The translations under genes and the position numbers were made by a program. Shown piece after piece: positions 33,587-44,900 of a DNA stretch of 64,000 nt; position 1 is the stretch's first letter, and each line of letters begins with the position of its first letter. The stretch is from assembly GCF_020740795.1 (NCBI RefSeq), contig NC_067312.1, forward strand, positions 52,037,905 to 52,101,904. Direction: 5' to 3'. The DNA is from Apus apus (lineage: Eukaryota > Chordata > Aves > Apodiformes > Apodidae). The notes beneath the pieces are model-generated. The model saw only the letters and a list, made by a program, of their open reading frames with translations. It had not been told where the DNA came from and did no database searches.

Positions 33587-33647
33587 AGAAGCACCAGAAG
33601 CCAGACGAGAGACCTAATGGATGCTTTCCAGCAGCATAGGAATATCA
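33587..33647 (+). other. Exon 2 of the ANKRD26-like chain
   Basis: Acceptor CTGTATGTAG, donor TCA|GTAAGC. 61 bases, phase 0 in and phase 1 out. It encodes STRSQTRDLMDAFQQHRN. Confidence 0.6.
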
Positions 33648-34063
33648 GTAAGCTATCTGGGGAAATGTTTGTGTGGTATACTGATCTGTAAATGTAGACT
33701 TGCTAAGTAGTTATTTTATATCTTTTTCTACAGTAAATGAGAAAAGTAAATTTTGAAAACATGGCACTTAGTCTTTTGAGCAACAAATAAGACATCTTGC
33801 TAAAATGAAGATACTGATCCCTCCCTAAACTTTTTTTCCCTGGTCAAGTCCTTCTTCCAATTTCCCATCTCTTACCTGGCTCCTTATCCAGACATTTCCA
33901 GACGACTCCTCTCCCATGCATTAGTCTGAAAACATTCCAGTTGCAATTTAAATAAATAACTGCTTTTGTTCATGTGCATTTTTCCTTTTCTGGAGCTTTA
34001 AGATGTTGTTGATGTTCTAGACTTTAAAGTCCTAAGTCACCCAAGAAAAACTTAAATCAAGTT

Positions 34064-34552
34064 CTGGAGCCCCCAACATAAAAAGGACATGGAGCAGATC
34101 TAGAGGCAGGCCATGAAGATGACTGGAGACTTGGAGACCTCTCTGATGAAGACAGGCTGAGATAGTTGGTGTTATTTCAGCCTGGAGAAGAGAAGGCCCC
34201 AGGGAGATCTTCCATTATGTGAAAGGGGCCTATAGGAAAGCGGGGGATGGACTTTTTACTAGGGCATGCAGTGATAGGACAAGGGGTAATAGATTAAAAC
34301 TGGAAGGGGGTAGATTTAGGTTAGACATTAGGAGGAGAGTCTTCACTGTGAGGATGGTGAGACAGTGGAACAGGGTGCCCAGGGAAGCTGTGGCAGCCCC
34401 ATCTCTGGAAGTGTTCGAGAACAGGGCGGATGGGGCCCTGAGCAACCTGATCTAGTGGGAGATGTCCCTGCCCATGCAAAGCGGTTGGATCTAGCTGGTC
34501 TTTAAGGTCCCTGCCCACCCTAGCCCTTCTATGAATCTATGATTCTGTGAGA
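34064..34552 (+). mobile_element. CR1 LINE, 3' end
   Basis: From TGGAGCCCCCAACATAAAAAGGACATGGAG to CTTCTATGAATCTATGATTCTGTGA. The ORF2 end is readable (34,219-34,455: VFTVRMVRQWNRVPREAV). It lies in an intron of the ANKRD26-like locus. Confidence 0.93.
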
Positions 34553-34642
34553 TGAGGAGCAGAATAAAATAAAAACATGTAATTGTAGAATGGTTAAGTT
34601 TGGAAACAACTTCCTGTGTTTCACTTCTTACCTCATTTGTAG

Positions 34643-34755
34643 GTGCCCTGCCAGCAGTGGGAGCGGAGAAGGAGGAAGATGCTTGCTCTCCCTGGGATTC
34701 TGAGGTACTTCCACTGAAGGACATGGAGGTTCCTGCAATTGGGGGTGTAGGGAAG
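34643..34755 (+). other. Exon 3 of the ANKRD26-like chain (splice signals on both strands)
   Basis: Plus-strand acceptor CTTACCTCATTTGTAG and donor AAG|GTAGGA, 113 bases, phase 1 in and phase 0 out, matching its neighbours. The minus strand also has an acceptor (CCCCCAATTGCAG) and a strong donor (GAG|GTAAGA) around an open Ser-rich stretch. The phase match favours the plus strand. Confidence 0.5.
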
Positions 34756-34949
34756 GTAGGAGTAAGATCCAGAAGGACTTGGGAGCTTGCTTTTTGACTT
34801 GGGCCCTTCTGTTGATGAGGCTTATTTCCTAAGGTTTCTCTTCTCTGTGTTATCTTTAAGATCAAGTCCACCCGTTAACCCAGCACTGCCAACTCCACTG
34901 CTAAATCATGTCCCTCAACACCACACACAGACTCCTCTGTTAAATGCCT

Positions 34950-35152
34950 TCACTGATGGTGAGTCAACCCCTTCCTTGGGCAGCCTGTTCCAGTGCCTGA
35001 CAGTCCTTCATTGAAAACATTTTTTGTTATAACCAATCTAAACCTTCCCTTAGCACAACCTGTGTCCATTTTGTCTTGTCCTATTGCTTGTTACTTGGAG
35101 AAGAGACAGAAACTCACCTTGCTTTCAGGTAGTTGTAGAGAGCGATAAGGTC
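34950..35152 (-). mobile_element. CR1 LINE fragment
   Basis: Antisense CR1: CCTTGGGCAGCCTGTTCCAGTGCCTGACAG through TTCAGGTAGTTGTAGAGAGCGATAAGG. Confidence 0.85.
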
Positions 35153-35993
35153 AGTACAGGCCTGGCTGCAGCTTGAGGCTGGGGCAGCGTTGAATTAGAG
35201 GGAAGTAACACTGCCATAACTCAGAACAACTGTATGAAGCTGGCTTTGCCCAAGATCATCCCTTGAGCCCCATCTTGCACACAATTTGAGCAGCAGAAAG
35301 TGCAAGTTTTGCTTCTCTAAATGGTGGTGGTGTGTCCCAGGGCATGATGCAGTGAGGTGGTGCAGAAAATGCTCTATGGCTTCTTGCTCACTAGTAGCTG
35401 TCTCAGCCCATCTTTCCCTTCTTATGGGGACCCAGAGTTCCCAGAAGTGCTTTTGAGGTGGCTCTGGCTATTCAGCACCATGTACCCTTTTATCTACTTT
35501 TCCACCCTCTACTCAGTTTTGTTGCCAAAGCAGCCATGGTTCAGAGCTATGTTTGGTTTTAGGAGGTGGTGTAGAATGAGTCACCTGCCTTTTGCAGTGG
35601 CTCATTTTCAGTCCAAAATTTGTAGCATTTTTGTTCTTCTGTTGGAAGAGTTACTTTGAATGAAAGGGAAGGGCATTTTATGTCAGTAGTTTTAAATGAG
35701 TCTAAAGTTTCTGTTGAGACGCTCTTTCAAGTGTTTACCATGCTAGTTTCCTCCACCTTTAAGAAATGACTGGACATAGTGTTTGTATGTTCAATAGGTA
35801 TAGAAAAAAGATGTTTCTGGAGGTGGGGGGAGAAGGACAGAGCTGTAGTCGACCATTGGGACCTATTGAAAGTATTTCCTGCAGCTTTGACCTAAAGAGA
35901 GTATGTCTTCCTCTACCACTGCTGCAAAAGCCGTGTTCTGAACCAGCATTTACAGACCTTCTGGTGTTGACAGCATTTTTTGGCTGTTTACAG

Positions 35994-36272
35994 GTTGTTG
36001 AACTTTCTCGGCAGCTGGTGCTAAAGTGTGGAACACTCATGCAGGTAGAAGCACAAAGCCAGGCTTTTCAAGAACAGTTGTCCACCATGCATAGATACTA
36101 TAAAGAACTGGAGATGTGTGTACACCAGCTGAAGGAAGAACAGAATGAACTCATACAGCACTTGGAGACTAACAGGGTGATTCATAGCCAAATGGAGCAA
36201 CATAAAAGAGAGAGGGAAGAATGAGAGACACAAGAAATAGGGCAAATACAAGAAGACTGCCTATTTTTGCAG
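35994..36272 (+). other. Exon 4 of the ANKRD26-like chain, coiled coil, in-frame TGA
   Basis: Acceptor TTTTTTGGCTGTTTACAG, donor CAG|GTAAGG, 279 bases, phase 0 both ends. It encodes a heptad-rich coiled coil (QLVLKCGTLMQVEAQSQAF and on). TGA at 36,222-36,224 follows EREE; the frame is open again afterwards to the donor. Confidence 0.65.
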
Positions 36273-36454
36273 GTAAGGAAATTTCTAATGTGTGTCTATA
36301 GGCTCTTTTATATACTTTTGTTGTGGTTGTAATTTTTTTTTAGTATTATATTTTTGGTGTCTGGTGCTTTCCCAAAGGGCAGGGACAGAAGGGGTAGTGG
36401 CTGAGTGGAGTGCTCTCTTTTAGAGCAAATTGAGCCTGTTTTCATGATTCGCAG

Positions 36455-36630
36455 AGAAAACAGCTAAACTGAGGAATTAGACACCTTGAACCACAATTGG
36501 ATGAAATAAAAAATACCCAACGGGACACTATTTTTCAGAAAGAATCCACTTGGGCAGAAACGGAAAAATACGAAGAGTCATACCTGAAGGAAGGACAAAT
36601 TGGAGAATACCTAGAAAATAAGTGGGAAAG
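36455..36630 (+). other. Exon 5 of the ANKRD26-like chain, coiled coil, in-frame TGA
   Basis: Acceptor TTTTCATGATTCGCAG, donor GAAAG|GTAACG, 176 bases, phase 0 in and phase 2 out. TGA at 36,470-36,472, then an uninterrupted helix (IRHLEPQLDEIKNTQRD and on). Confidence 0.65.
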
Positions 36631-36824
36631 GTAACGACATGTTTTTTGAAATGGTGATAAGATACTACTTTTCCCTCATGCGTTTTCCTCCTAAAATTCC
36701 TCTTCTACACCTGGTCTGCTTAAGCCTAAAATGGTGTATTTGTGAGGAAAATTCCTTAAGACCCTTCCCTTCATTAGAACTGTCTTAATTTCTCTTTAGT
36801 TTTCCAGCAGTTACACCACTGACG

Positions 36825-37350
36825 ACAGAACCAATGAATGTTGGAAGGGGCCTCTGGAGATCATCTAGCCCAATCCTGCTGCTAGAGCAGGATCCGCTAG
36901 AGTAGATTATACAGGAACACATCCAGGCAGGTTTTTAACATCTCCAGGGATGGAGACTGCACAACCTCCCTGGGCAGCCTGTTCCAGTGATCAGTTACCC
37001 TCAGAGTACAGAAGTATTTCTTAGATTTAGGTTAAACCTCCTGTGTACCAGTTTGTGACCATTACCCCTTGTTCTGTCACTGGACACCACTGACAAAAGT
37101 CTGGCTCCACCCTCCTGGCCCATGCCCTGTAGATATTTATAAGCATTAATGAGATTCCCCCTCAGACTCCTTTTCTCTAAGCTAAACAGACCCAGCTCTC
37201 TCAGCCTTTCTTCATATGGTAGGTGCTCCAGTCCCTTAATCATCTTGGGGGGCTTGTAGTTCCTTGTTCTTCTTGAGCTGGACAGCCCAGAACTGCACAG
37301 AGTACTCCAGGTGAGGCCTCACCAGGGCAGAGCAGAGGGGGAAGAGGGGA
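36825..37350 (-). mobile_element. CR1 LINE fragment
   Basis: Antisense CR1 with a readable ORF2 stretch (37,243-37,001: [36 protein letters not shown]). The left end is GTTGGAAGGGGCCTCTGGAGATCATCTAG. Confidence 0.93.
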
Positions 37351-37559
37351 GCACAGCGTAACTTCAGGAGGAGCTATGTTAAACACGTGGCATTCACAGA
37401 TTGCTTTGAAGCTGAGAAGTCCTAAGTTTTGGAACAGTAGTGTAGCTATATAGAAACATAAAAAGGTGGTTAAGATGATTCTTAAAAGACAATACAGAAA
37501 ACTGTTCCTTATTTGCACTCTGAATGTGAAACTGATTTAGGATCAATCTCAAATGCAAT

Positions 37560-38935
37560 TCATTGAGTGTTCTTTTTAATTTTGATTTTGAAAGGGTTAT
37601 CTGCTCAAGGTGTTACTGTCCACTTGCCTCTGGGTGCTGTTCTCTTGATCCATGTGTAATGAATCCAAGGCTCGATTCCTTCCAGCTTTACAGCCGTGTA
37701 CATTGTTAACAGAACTTGGAAAGGTCCATCTCCAGATAATTTTCAGGCACCAAGCCAGTCCTCCTGAATTTTCTGTTGCCCTTTTTCTGCCTGATTTGCC
37801 CTCTGGTTCCCAGTTATTTCAGGTGCATTTCCAAACCTATGGGCTGTGCAAAGGATGATTGCCACCTGCTTGGTCAAGTTTATTACTTGTAGCAACCTCA
37901 AAAGGAGCTCCCAATAGTTTACCTCTTGTATTAGCAACACTGTTGGTGCCGCTGCTGGAAGGCAAGCAGGCCATCCCATACTTCCTTGGTCTTTTTGCTC
38001 AGTTCCTAACCTTCCCTGTCTCTTGGTGATTTCAAACCCCATTGCACAGCCTGTGCTCTTCCTGATATTTAAGTGGACCACACACGAGAGGGTTAACAGC
38101 ATTCATCACAGTTCTCCAGCATAGTATTCAGGTTCTCCTGTTGTTCCTGATTCTGTAGAACAAATACTTGCACCTCTAAGGCATTTTCATCAGGAAAGTG
38201 AACACACATCTTCCCTTTTTGACAAGCAATCTCCTTCCCTAAAAGTGGCAATGAGCATTCAGGTTCACAAACTCAAGTTTATGAGTGAAGGTTCGTTCTC
38301 CCAACTCACACCGGAGGGGCTGGAAAAAAAAAAGGGCTTCAGTTCTCTTTTGCCTGTCGCACCAACAACTGGCATAGAAAACTTACTGAAAGGTTACTTG
38401 CAAGAATTTAAAACAGAATAAGTAGCTCCCATAACCGGAAAAAAAAAACAACAAAAAACCGTTTTCTTCCCCACCTTTATTGTAACCAGGGGCTCTGCTG
38501 GGGAATTTAATTTTGCCCTTGTTCCCCATCAGTCTAATTCCCTCTCTTGCCAGTATTTCAGAGGAAGGATCTAATTTAGACCTAGCAATGCCCATTCTGC
38601 CAGGAATCTGGGGACAATCCTCCTTCCTGTTTACAATATACACACTGGTTTAACCCTAACAGGGCTGGATTTCAGTGATCTCTCACAGACAATGATCTCA
38701 CACGTCCCTTTCTGCCCTGGCCTGTTTCTTGCTTGCCACACATTGTGTTATCCAGGACTGACTGATATATAAGCAGCATTTTGAACACTTTTCTGTTAGC
38801 TTCAGGGTCCAAATTTATCAATTTTCTAGAAGGCTTATATAATCTCTCAAAAGAGATTGAAAGTTCCTTGTCAGACCCCTCTCTACCCTCAAACACAAGT
38901 CTGGTTTGGTTTGCAGGCCCCATGCTGAATTCCAG
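37560..38935 (-). pseudogene. Gammaretrovirus-like ERV relic (gag and integrase end)
   Basis: Minus-strand reading shows, in retroviral order, two recognisable ends. 38,935-38,672 resembles the end of a gag capsid: FERLYKPSRKLINLDPEA is followed by KMLLIYQSV. 37,740-37,600, in broken frames, resembles the integrase carboxy domain of gammaretroviruses (a GPF..VLL-type strand and a WIHYT-like strand). Between them are short frames (38,643-38,383 and 38,102-37,743) that I cannot place firmly. The small size shows large internal deletions. Confidence 0.5.
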
Positions 38936-40599
38936 TGTTGTGGTTTGGGCCCAACACGACAACAAAGGAACAGCCCATGGCCACTCACTGAACTTCTGCA
39001 TCACACACACACACTCACTCTGGGATGAGGAGGACAAAGCTCATGGGTGGAGACAAAGGACAAGGAGGGATCTTCACTGGTTAAGGTCCTGGGCAAAACA
39101 GACTCAACTTGGAGAAAAATAATACTTTAATTTCACACTAATCAAACACACACAGGACACAGACACCCACAGTGCAGGGCTTGCATATGTTACCCCACTT
39201 CTCCCTTCTTCCCGGGCCCAAATCACTTTGTTCCCGGTTTCTCTCCCTCCTTCCCCCCAGCGGCACAGGGGGACAGGGGATGGGGTTTAGAGTCAGTTCA
39301 CAGGCTGGTGGTTCCTGCTGCTCCTTCCTCTTCAGGAAGAAGGATTCCTTACAGTCCTTCCCTGCTTCCCCACAGGGTCCCTCCCATGGGAGAGAGTCCT
39401 CCACGAACCTCTCCTTCATGAGTCCTTCCCACGAGGTCCGGAGCTGCTCCAGCCTGGGCTTCCCACAGAGTCAGGGGCTGCTTTGGGAACAAACTCCCCT
39501 GGTGCCAGGGTCTTCCAGAGCTGCGTAATCAGAGTCCACTGGCAGCAAATCCTCTGGCCACAAAATCCAGGTCCACTGGCCAAGTTCACCCCTCCTGGAG
39601 CCTTCAGGGAATGTTTCACCACATTCCTCCAAGAGTGCAGGGGTCAGCTGCCATCTCACCATGGGTTGCAGGGAAACTTCTGCTTGGGCACTGAAACAAA
39701 AATTTTGGAGCTTCCAAACCCCCTTGCTTTCTAACACTCCGCACCAAAGTGGGAGGCTGGGGGCGGCTGGGTAAGGATTCCAAGATTGAGACCCAATAAC
39801 AACAAACAAGCTGTTATTGAGCAGGCATTCTTTATTGCAGAGCTGGGCAGCACTGGGGATTCTCCACCATGAGTGCTCCGACAAGTTAGTGAAACACCCC
39901 AACTAATATACACCAAAACCATGCATATTCAGTTCCATGTCAATGAGTTCCCAGAATTCTTTTACATAGTCATTTTATTTCCTGGAATTGGCTATCTTTG
40001 TAATTATGCGTGCTCAAGGGTCTCCTGTGGGGGTCTTTGTTGATTCTAGTCCTTTGTTGTCTTTGTCCTGGTCTTTCATCCTTGTCCTGTCTCCAGTCTT
40101 CCGCTGGTAGATTGCCCAGGTGGGTCAGAATCCACATAACTTGTCTGTAGGTGCCACAGGTTCTTAGAAGACTTGATGTCATCACAACCTACAGGATGCT
40201 TGGCATAGTTGACTGATAGTTTCACAAAGCACATTGTTTTAAAAGCAACCCTTAGTATAGCAAATTCAGTATTTTAGTAAACTTTTATTAGGCTATATTT
40301 CTATTGAATTTACTAACGAATATCCTAGGATGTATCAGCACCTTCTTCCACCTTCTTCCTCACCAACCACCAGCACCGCTCTGTTTCTCCAGCACAGCTC
40401 TTCTTCTTCCCCACTACCTGCTTGCTCTGCTCAGATCTTATCTCAGTTCTTTCGTATGTTAATGGCTGAGGTGCATCTGTTGTCCCTCTAATGGCTCCTT
40501 GGCTGGGTTTGGAGCAGGGGGAGCTTCTCAGCTTCTTACCAGATCCACTCCTGGGCCCTTCCCCCGCTACCAAAAAACCCACCAAACCAAACCAGCACA
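38936..40599 (-). mobile_element. Solo LTR (TGTTGTGG family), copy 1, interrupted by a nested LTR
   Basis: Outer ends TGTTGTGGTTTGGG (38,936) and AAACCAGCACA (40,599) match the copy at 44,901-45,748. Flanks TCCAG (38,931-38,935) and CCCAG (40,600-40,604) form a five-base target-site duplication with one change. The insert at 39,692-40,337 splits it. Without the insert it is about 1,014 bases, some 166 longer than copy 2. It lies against the gag-like relic, which it probably interrupted. Confidence 0.85.
39692..40337 (-). mobile_element. Nested solo LTR (TGAAAC family), 646 bases
   Basis: Begins TGAAACAAAAATTTTGGAGC and ends GGATGTATCA. It is flanked by GCAC on both sides (39,688-39,691 and 40,338-40,341), a four-base target-site duplication. 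Removing it restores continuity with the uninterrupted sister LTR (CTTGG...CACCTTCTTCC). AATAAAG on the minus strand (about 39,828-39,834) gives its orientation. Confidence 0.9.
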
Positions 40600-41084
40600 C
40601 CCAGACAAGACTAATTGCTGTTGCCACTTAAATCTCTCCTGGTCCTACGCAGCTCTGCAAGGCAGAAGCACTGATTTGCAGTTTTGTGGCAGCGGTTGGA
40701 CCACTAAAGAAAAAGGTGAGTATGGAAAGAGGTTGAGTATGCAATGTTGGGCTCAGCCACACAGGGGGGGGAAAAAAAGAACAGGGAAAAATAGCTCTTG
40801 TAGATCAGCCCTCGTGTGTTGGCTCTGTGTCAGAGTAGGTGGCTGACTAGAGAGCTGCAGATGATCGTGCGCTCCTCCAGTGTGGCATCATGTCTCTCTA
40901 CCATTAGTTCATTATGCTTTCTTTGTTATTAACAGTAGCTAAGTCAGTATTACTGCCAACAAGGACAGGAACTGTGGTCCAACTGACCATAAATCAGGCA
41001 TGGTAATGAGATGTGACATCTGTTTCTATTCTTCCTATCAATGTGTAGTCTTGCCATAGGTAAATTCCCAGTTCTTCCTCTGCT

Positions 41085-41160
41085 TGTCCATGATGGTTGG
41101 ACTTCGTGATCCCAAGGGTCTTTTCCAACCTGAATAGTTCTATGATTCTATGATTCTATT
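41085..41160 (+). mobile_element. CR1 LINE, 3' end
   Basis: CCATGATGGTTGGACTTCGTGATCCC through TTCTATGATTCTATGATTCTATT. Confidence 0.9.
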
Positions 41161-41462
41161 ATCAGATCTGCCCTTGAGGGTGGGATGGTGCTGTAAAGAC
41201 CCTTGCAAGGTCTGCCTGCTTGCTGAGATCTCTTTCTGCTTTCCAGAAATAGCAGTAGCACTGTGTGGGTCTTTACTGGTAGTCTTCACAGAGACCAAGG
41301 CCTGAAATGAGACTCTGCTTCCCCCTCTCACCAGTGGGGCCTTCAGTCTTTCCCTCCTAGCTTTCTAGCTCAGTGCTGTTCAGAACAATTAAACTGATGC
41401 TAGTTTTATGAAAAATATAATCAAACTGATCTTCTGAATGATTAAAAAAAACCTTGAATGCC

Positions 41463-41984
41463 TGTTATGGTTTGGGAGATCCCAGTATGGTGTCAGACAC
41501 CTATATAGGGAGAGGGTCCTTAGGACCCTGACAGACTGGAAGGGTCAGTATTCCTACCCACTTCCTGTCACAATCTATAAAAGCCAGGAGAGCAGGAAGT
41601 TGGGCCCTTCTCCCTTCCTGCTCCCTTCTCCCTGCTGTGGCTGCTGCTGGTTCCTTTGGCTTCCCATGTGCTCGCTCCAGAATCCAACTGCATTGGGTGC
41701 TGGGAGGAGCCGTGGACCTTCCCCTGGAGTGGCCCTGCCTTTCCCATATCCCTGCCATCTTCGAGATGTGTTTTGTATATTGATACTTACCTGTTCTTCC
41801 CCCATGATCTACTCTTTTACCTTGTGTTGTAGTAAATTTGTTTCTAGTTTCCATTTCCAAAGTTTAAGTCTCTCTGCCTTATAACCCTTCTGTCTTCCCT
41901 TGGGAGAGCGGAGGGGAGCATAATAGAGAGCAATTCTGGCCTCTGCTTTTTTTGGGATTTACCTTTAATATTTAAACCAGGACA
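41463..41984 (+). mobile_element. Solo LTR, 522 bases (third family)
   Basis: Opens TGTTATGGTTTGGGAGATCC and closes TTTAAACCAGGACA. Flanks ATGCC (41,458-41,462) and ATGTC (41,985-41,989) form a five-base duplication with one mismatch. TATAAAAG at 41,576-41,583 sets plus orientation. AGTAAA near 41,832 may be the poly(A) signal. Confidence 0.85.
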
Positions 41985-42439
41985 ATGTCTCACTCATTAG
42001 GTGTGTTGCTTGTCAAGGGGTGAATTGAATTAACTCACTTCTTCCCTTGTTCCTGCTCTACAGCTTCCATGGGTGGCGTGGTGAAAGTCTGGTTGAAAAC
42101 TCTCTGGTAACTTTTTTCTGTTCTTTGGTGAGGTCAGATGTCAGACAGCTATCCCAGAGCCCAGTCACTGGGAAATGTGCTCTGGTGATCCAGTGAAAAT
42201 GACTCCAGCATGGGGTTATGATTGGCAGGAGCTGGACGGGTGCCTTGGGGACCCAGAAATATGCAGCAGGAAAATAAAGTGTTCCTCTAACTCAAGCTCA
42301 TTCTCCCTGCCCACTCCCTGACGTCCCAAAGGTTAGAGAAAGATCAAGCATTTTGCACAAAATGAGAAATGTTCCCACTCCTTCCTCCTACACCTGAAGG
42401 AGGAAATCTTCCCTTGAAGCAGTTTCTGACCCAGACTCT

Positions 42440-42631
42440 TTGAGATCTGAAGTAGATTCATCAACATTGCCTATTTTTGCACTGGGAGAAATAGTGAAAC
42501 CTTGTGTAATAGGAAGTCCTTGTGAATTTTCCATTTATGGAGAAAGAGACTTAAGAAAGGATGCGGCCTCTGCAGGATCTGAGTTTTTTGTCCTCTTAAA
42601 GCAGAATCCTGAATTAAGTGCTGACTATTGA
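42440..42631 (+). other. Possible coding segment, unrecognised
   Basis: A 63-codon open frame with protein-like composition (LPIFALGEIVKPCVIGSPCEF) ends at TGA. No clear splice border or family. It could be a stray exon of the TOGARAM-like locus or a relic. Confidence 0.25.
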
Positions 42632-43367
42632 ACTGAGGTTTCCTTTGTGCAACTCATTTACCTGAAACCACACGTGCTAGTTAGGTTTATCATTATAAAT
42701 CTCTTTCCCTGCTCTATCTGCATATCTTCTCCCCCCTTCCCGCCTTGCACTATCACTAGCCATAAAAGTTCTGCAAGACAAAATGCATCTGTATCTGGCA
42801 CATCTATGTCAGCCAACACTCTTAAGTTGAAAACCTAAGGGCACTATTGCTGTCTGTTTGCCATCTGGGGGTTTCTAGCAATAGGAGATATGAGCATTTA
42901 ACAAATAATTTTGCTGCTGCAGGAAAGGGATGCAATCCACGGGTCCCTCAGCGCAGGGTTAGTTCTGCCAAATAGTGGGCATGCCCCTAGGAATGATTCC
43001 TCTATGGCTGATACACTGCTAGGATGCTGAATGCAACTAGGGAGAAGTATTGCTGAGTAAATTAGGTGACATTCTTGCTGGATACACTCTGGGCTAGAAA
43101 TGGGCTATATCTTTAAACCATCTTTCTCTTTTATTAGTGACCTGACCATTCCACAGGAAGGAAAATCATGATTTAAGAAATTTATTCCTTTTGTACTGCT
43201 TGGTTATCGTGTGTGCAAAATGGTAGCACCTGCTGTTCTCATACATAATCTCTATGTCCTACCAGAGGTCCAGACCCAGGAACCTGTCTTGCCTGTTCTC
43301 CAACATCTCTTTGGTGGTGGCATGAGGTTTGCTGGAGCTTTGTGTAAATCTGTGTCCCCATTAACAG

Positions 43368-43456
43368 GTCTCCTGCTCAGCCAGGCTGAGGAGATGGATC
43401 ATCTTGCAAGGCCTCGTCCTCCAAGTGACAATGACTTGAAGGACAGCAATGGGAAG
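43368..43456 (+). other. Possible upstream exon of the TOGARAM-like gene
   Basis: Acceptor CCATTAACAG, donor AAG|GTAAGG, 89 bases, open (LLSQAEEMDHLARPRPPSD). It leaves in phase 0 while the next known exon expects phase 1, so either another exon lies between or this one is not part of the gene. Confidence 0.4.
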
Positions 43457-44900
43457 GTAAGGACTAAGCATGGGAGTGACCAGGCTTCCTTTTCAGTGAC
43501 TGTTGAATGATTAGCACAAAATGTCACTGAAAGTCATAGTCTTCCTCTCTTAGGGAGCAGATTCTCTTTGCAATACTTCTGACTGCTGTAGAGCAATTGC
43601 TTGAGCATTTTCACTGGTGCAGAAGTCACTGGTTGGGAGATGGTGCTAAGGTCATTTAAGAAGCATTATTTAGGTGTCAAGGCCAGAAACACAAATTACC
43701 TCTCCTTGCTGGTTGTTGCAGATGGGTTTTCTTCCCCTGGCCTGGCCTGTAGGAACAGAACTGCTTGTTCACTGGTAACGTGAGCTCCGCATAGGTCTTG
43801 GAGCACTCCTGTGACTGTGTTAGTTCAAGGAGGGCTTTCTGACACAGATGAGAAACAGTACATTGGACCGTGGAAGGTGAAGAAGGGAGGAAGGGGTCTG
43901 AAACTATCGGGATATACATACGGAGCTGCATTAAAGACTATGACACTCTACCCCCGTATTCCTGATGAGATGATGCGTATTGTTTGAGTCTCTCTCTTCA
44001 CGCTCCATGATGTATTTTTGTTGCAACCAGATCCGTGTTCCTTTGTCCAAGTCCATTTGGAAGAAGGTACTCCAAAAGTGAACGGAGCTTTTGCAGACAG
44101 AGGAGGAAAAGCCCTTGCTGCTCCTTAGGCAGTGTTGAGCCTGAGGATGCAGGTACAGAAAGTAAGCCTTGCTATAGATGTGGGCCTTTTTCATCACTTG
44201 CTTGCTGATTGCATAGTGTTGCAAATGTCTATGACATCAGACTGGAAGGCTGTTATCCTTGTACAGGAGTGGAAGTTCAAATAGGATTTATCTATGCTTT
44301 CCAAAGAAAAATACAGAGACACAAAGTGTCTTGCCCACGGTCCGCCCTGAGTCAGTCAGAGAATATCACCTTTCCCTATGAAGTCTTTCAGACAGGGTAA
44401 TTCTGTCTTGCAGGGTACACGGGGGCTTCAGACTCTCAAACTGAGAGTAGTCTCCAGGAAGGCGGGATGAATGAGTCCAAAAGAACATTTTTCAACTCAG
44501 GTGCAACCCGGAAGAAACAAAATTAAACGGTTTCTAATTAAATTGCAAAAGAACTTGCTCATGTGACAGGACAGATGATCTTGCTCATACCACTCCATGC
44601 TGAGGAGTCCACATTGCAGAGCTGTGCTGGAGCCCTTTGCCGCTGCTTACATTGTACCTGCACGAGCGAGCAGCGTTACTGACTGAATTGCAGCTGACAG
44701 GCTCTGCTTGTCCTGCTGCGTGAGCTACCACCAGTGCAGGTACTGGCAGGGAACTTCAGAGACAGCGCTCAGCCCAAGGGCATCAGACAAGGTTATCTGC
44801 TCTTTTTCTTGCTATTATTTTGTGAAGTACTAGTGAGCAGCTCAAAGAATGGAACTTCACCATCCAGCCTCTGAAAAGCAAAAGAAAAGCAGTACTGAGT

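Larger units (their letters stand above)
32377..36630 (+). pseudogene. ANKRD26-like gene, five phased exons with two stop codons
   Basis: Five exon-like segments with AG/GT borders have fully compatible phases: 32,377-32,446, 33,587-33,647, 34,643-34,755, 35,994-36,272 and 36,455-36,630. The first has an acidic patch (DDWKDSEEELGFTPK). The third has EEDACSPWDSE, recalling the WDSE motif of the ANKRD26/POTE/CCDC144 group. The last two encode long coiled coils, the final one resembling the family's carboxy-terminal coiled-coil region. ANKRD26 proteins act at the centriole distal appendage. In-frame TGA codons occur at 36,222-36,224 and 36,470-36,472. No ankyrin repeats are visible in the window. 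The family call is from memory and tentative. The exon chain itself is well supported. Confidence 0.55.

Noticed and set aside
34491..34871. 126-codon minus-strand frame with Ser-rich, nucleoporin-like text
   Set aside because: The plus-strand exon over the same bases fits the phase of its neighbours. The minus reading is kept only as an antisense curiosity.
39138..39528. Open frames of 93-118 codons on both strands, repeated at 45,195-45,594
   Set aside because: They lie within the two copies of the same LTR family. The coding look is shared by descent of the repeat, not evidence of a gene.
41438..41884. 148-codon plus-strand frame
   Set aside because: It lies almost wholly within the solo LTR at 41,463-41,984.
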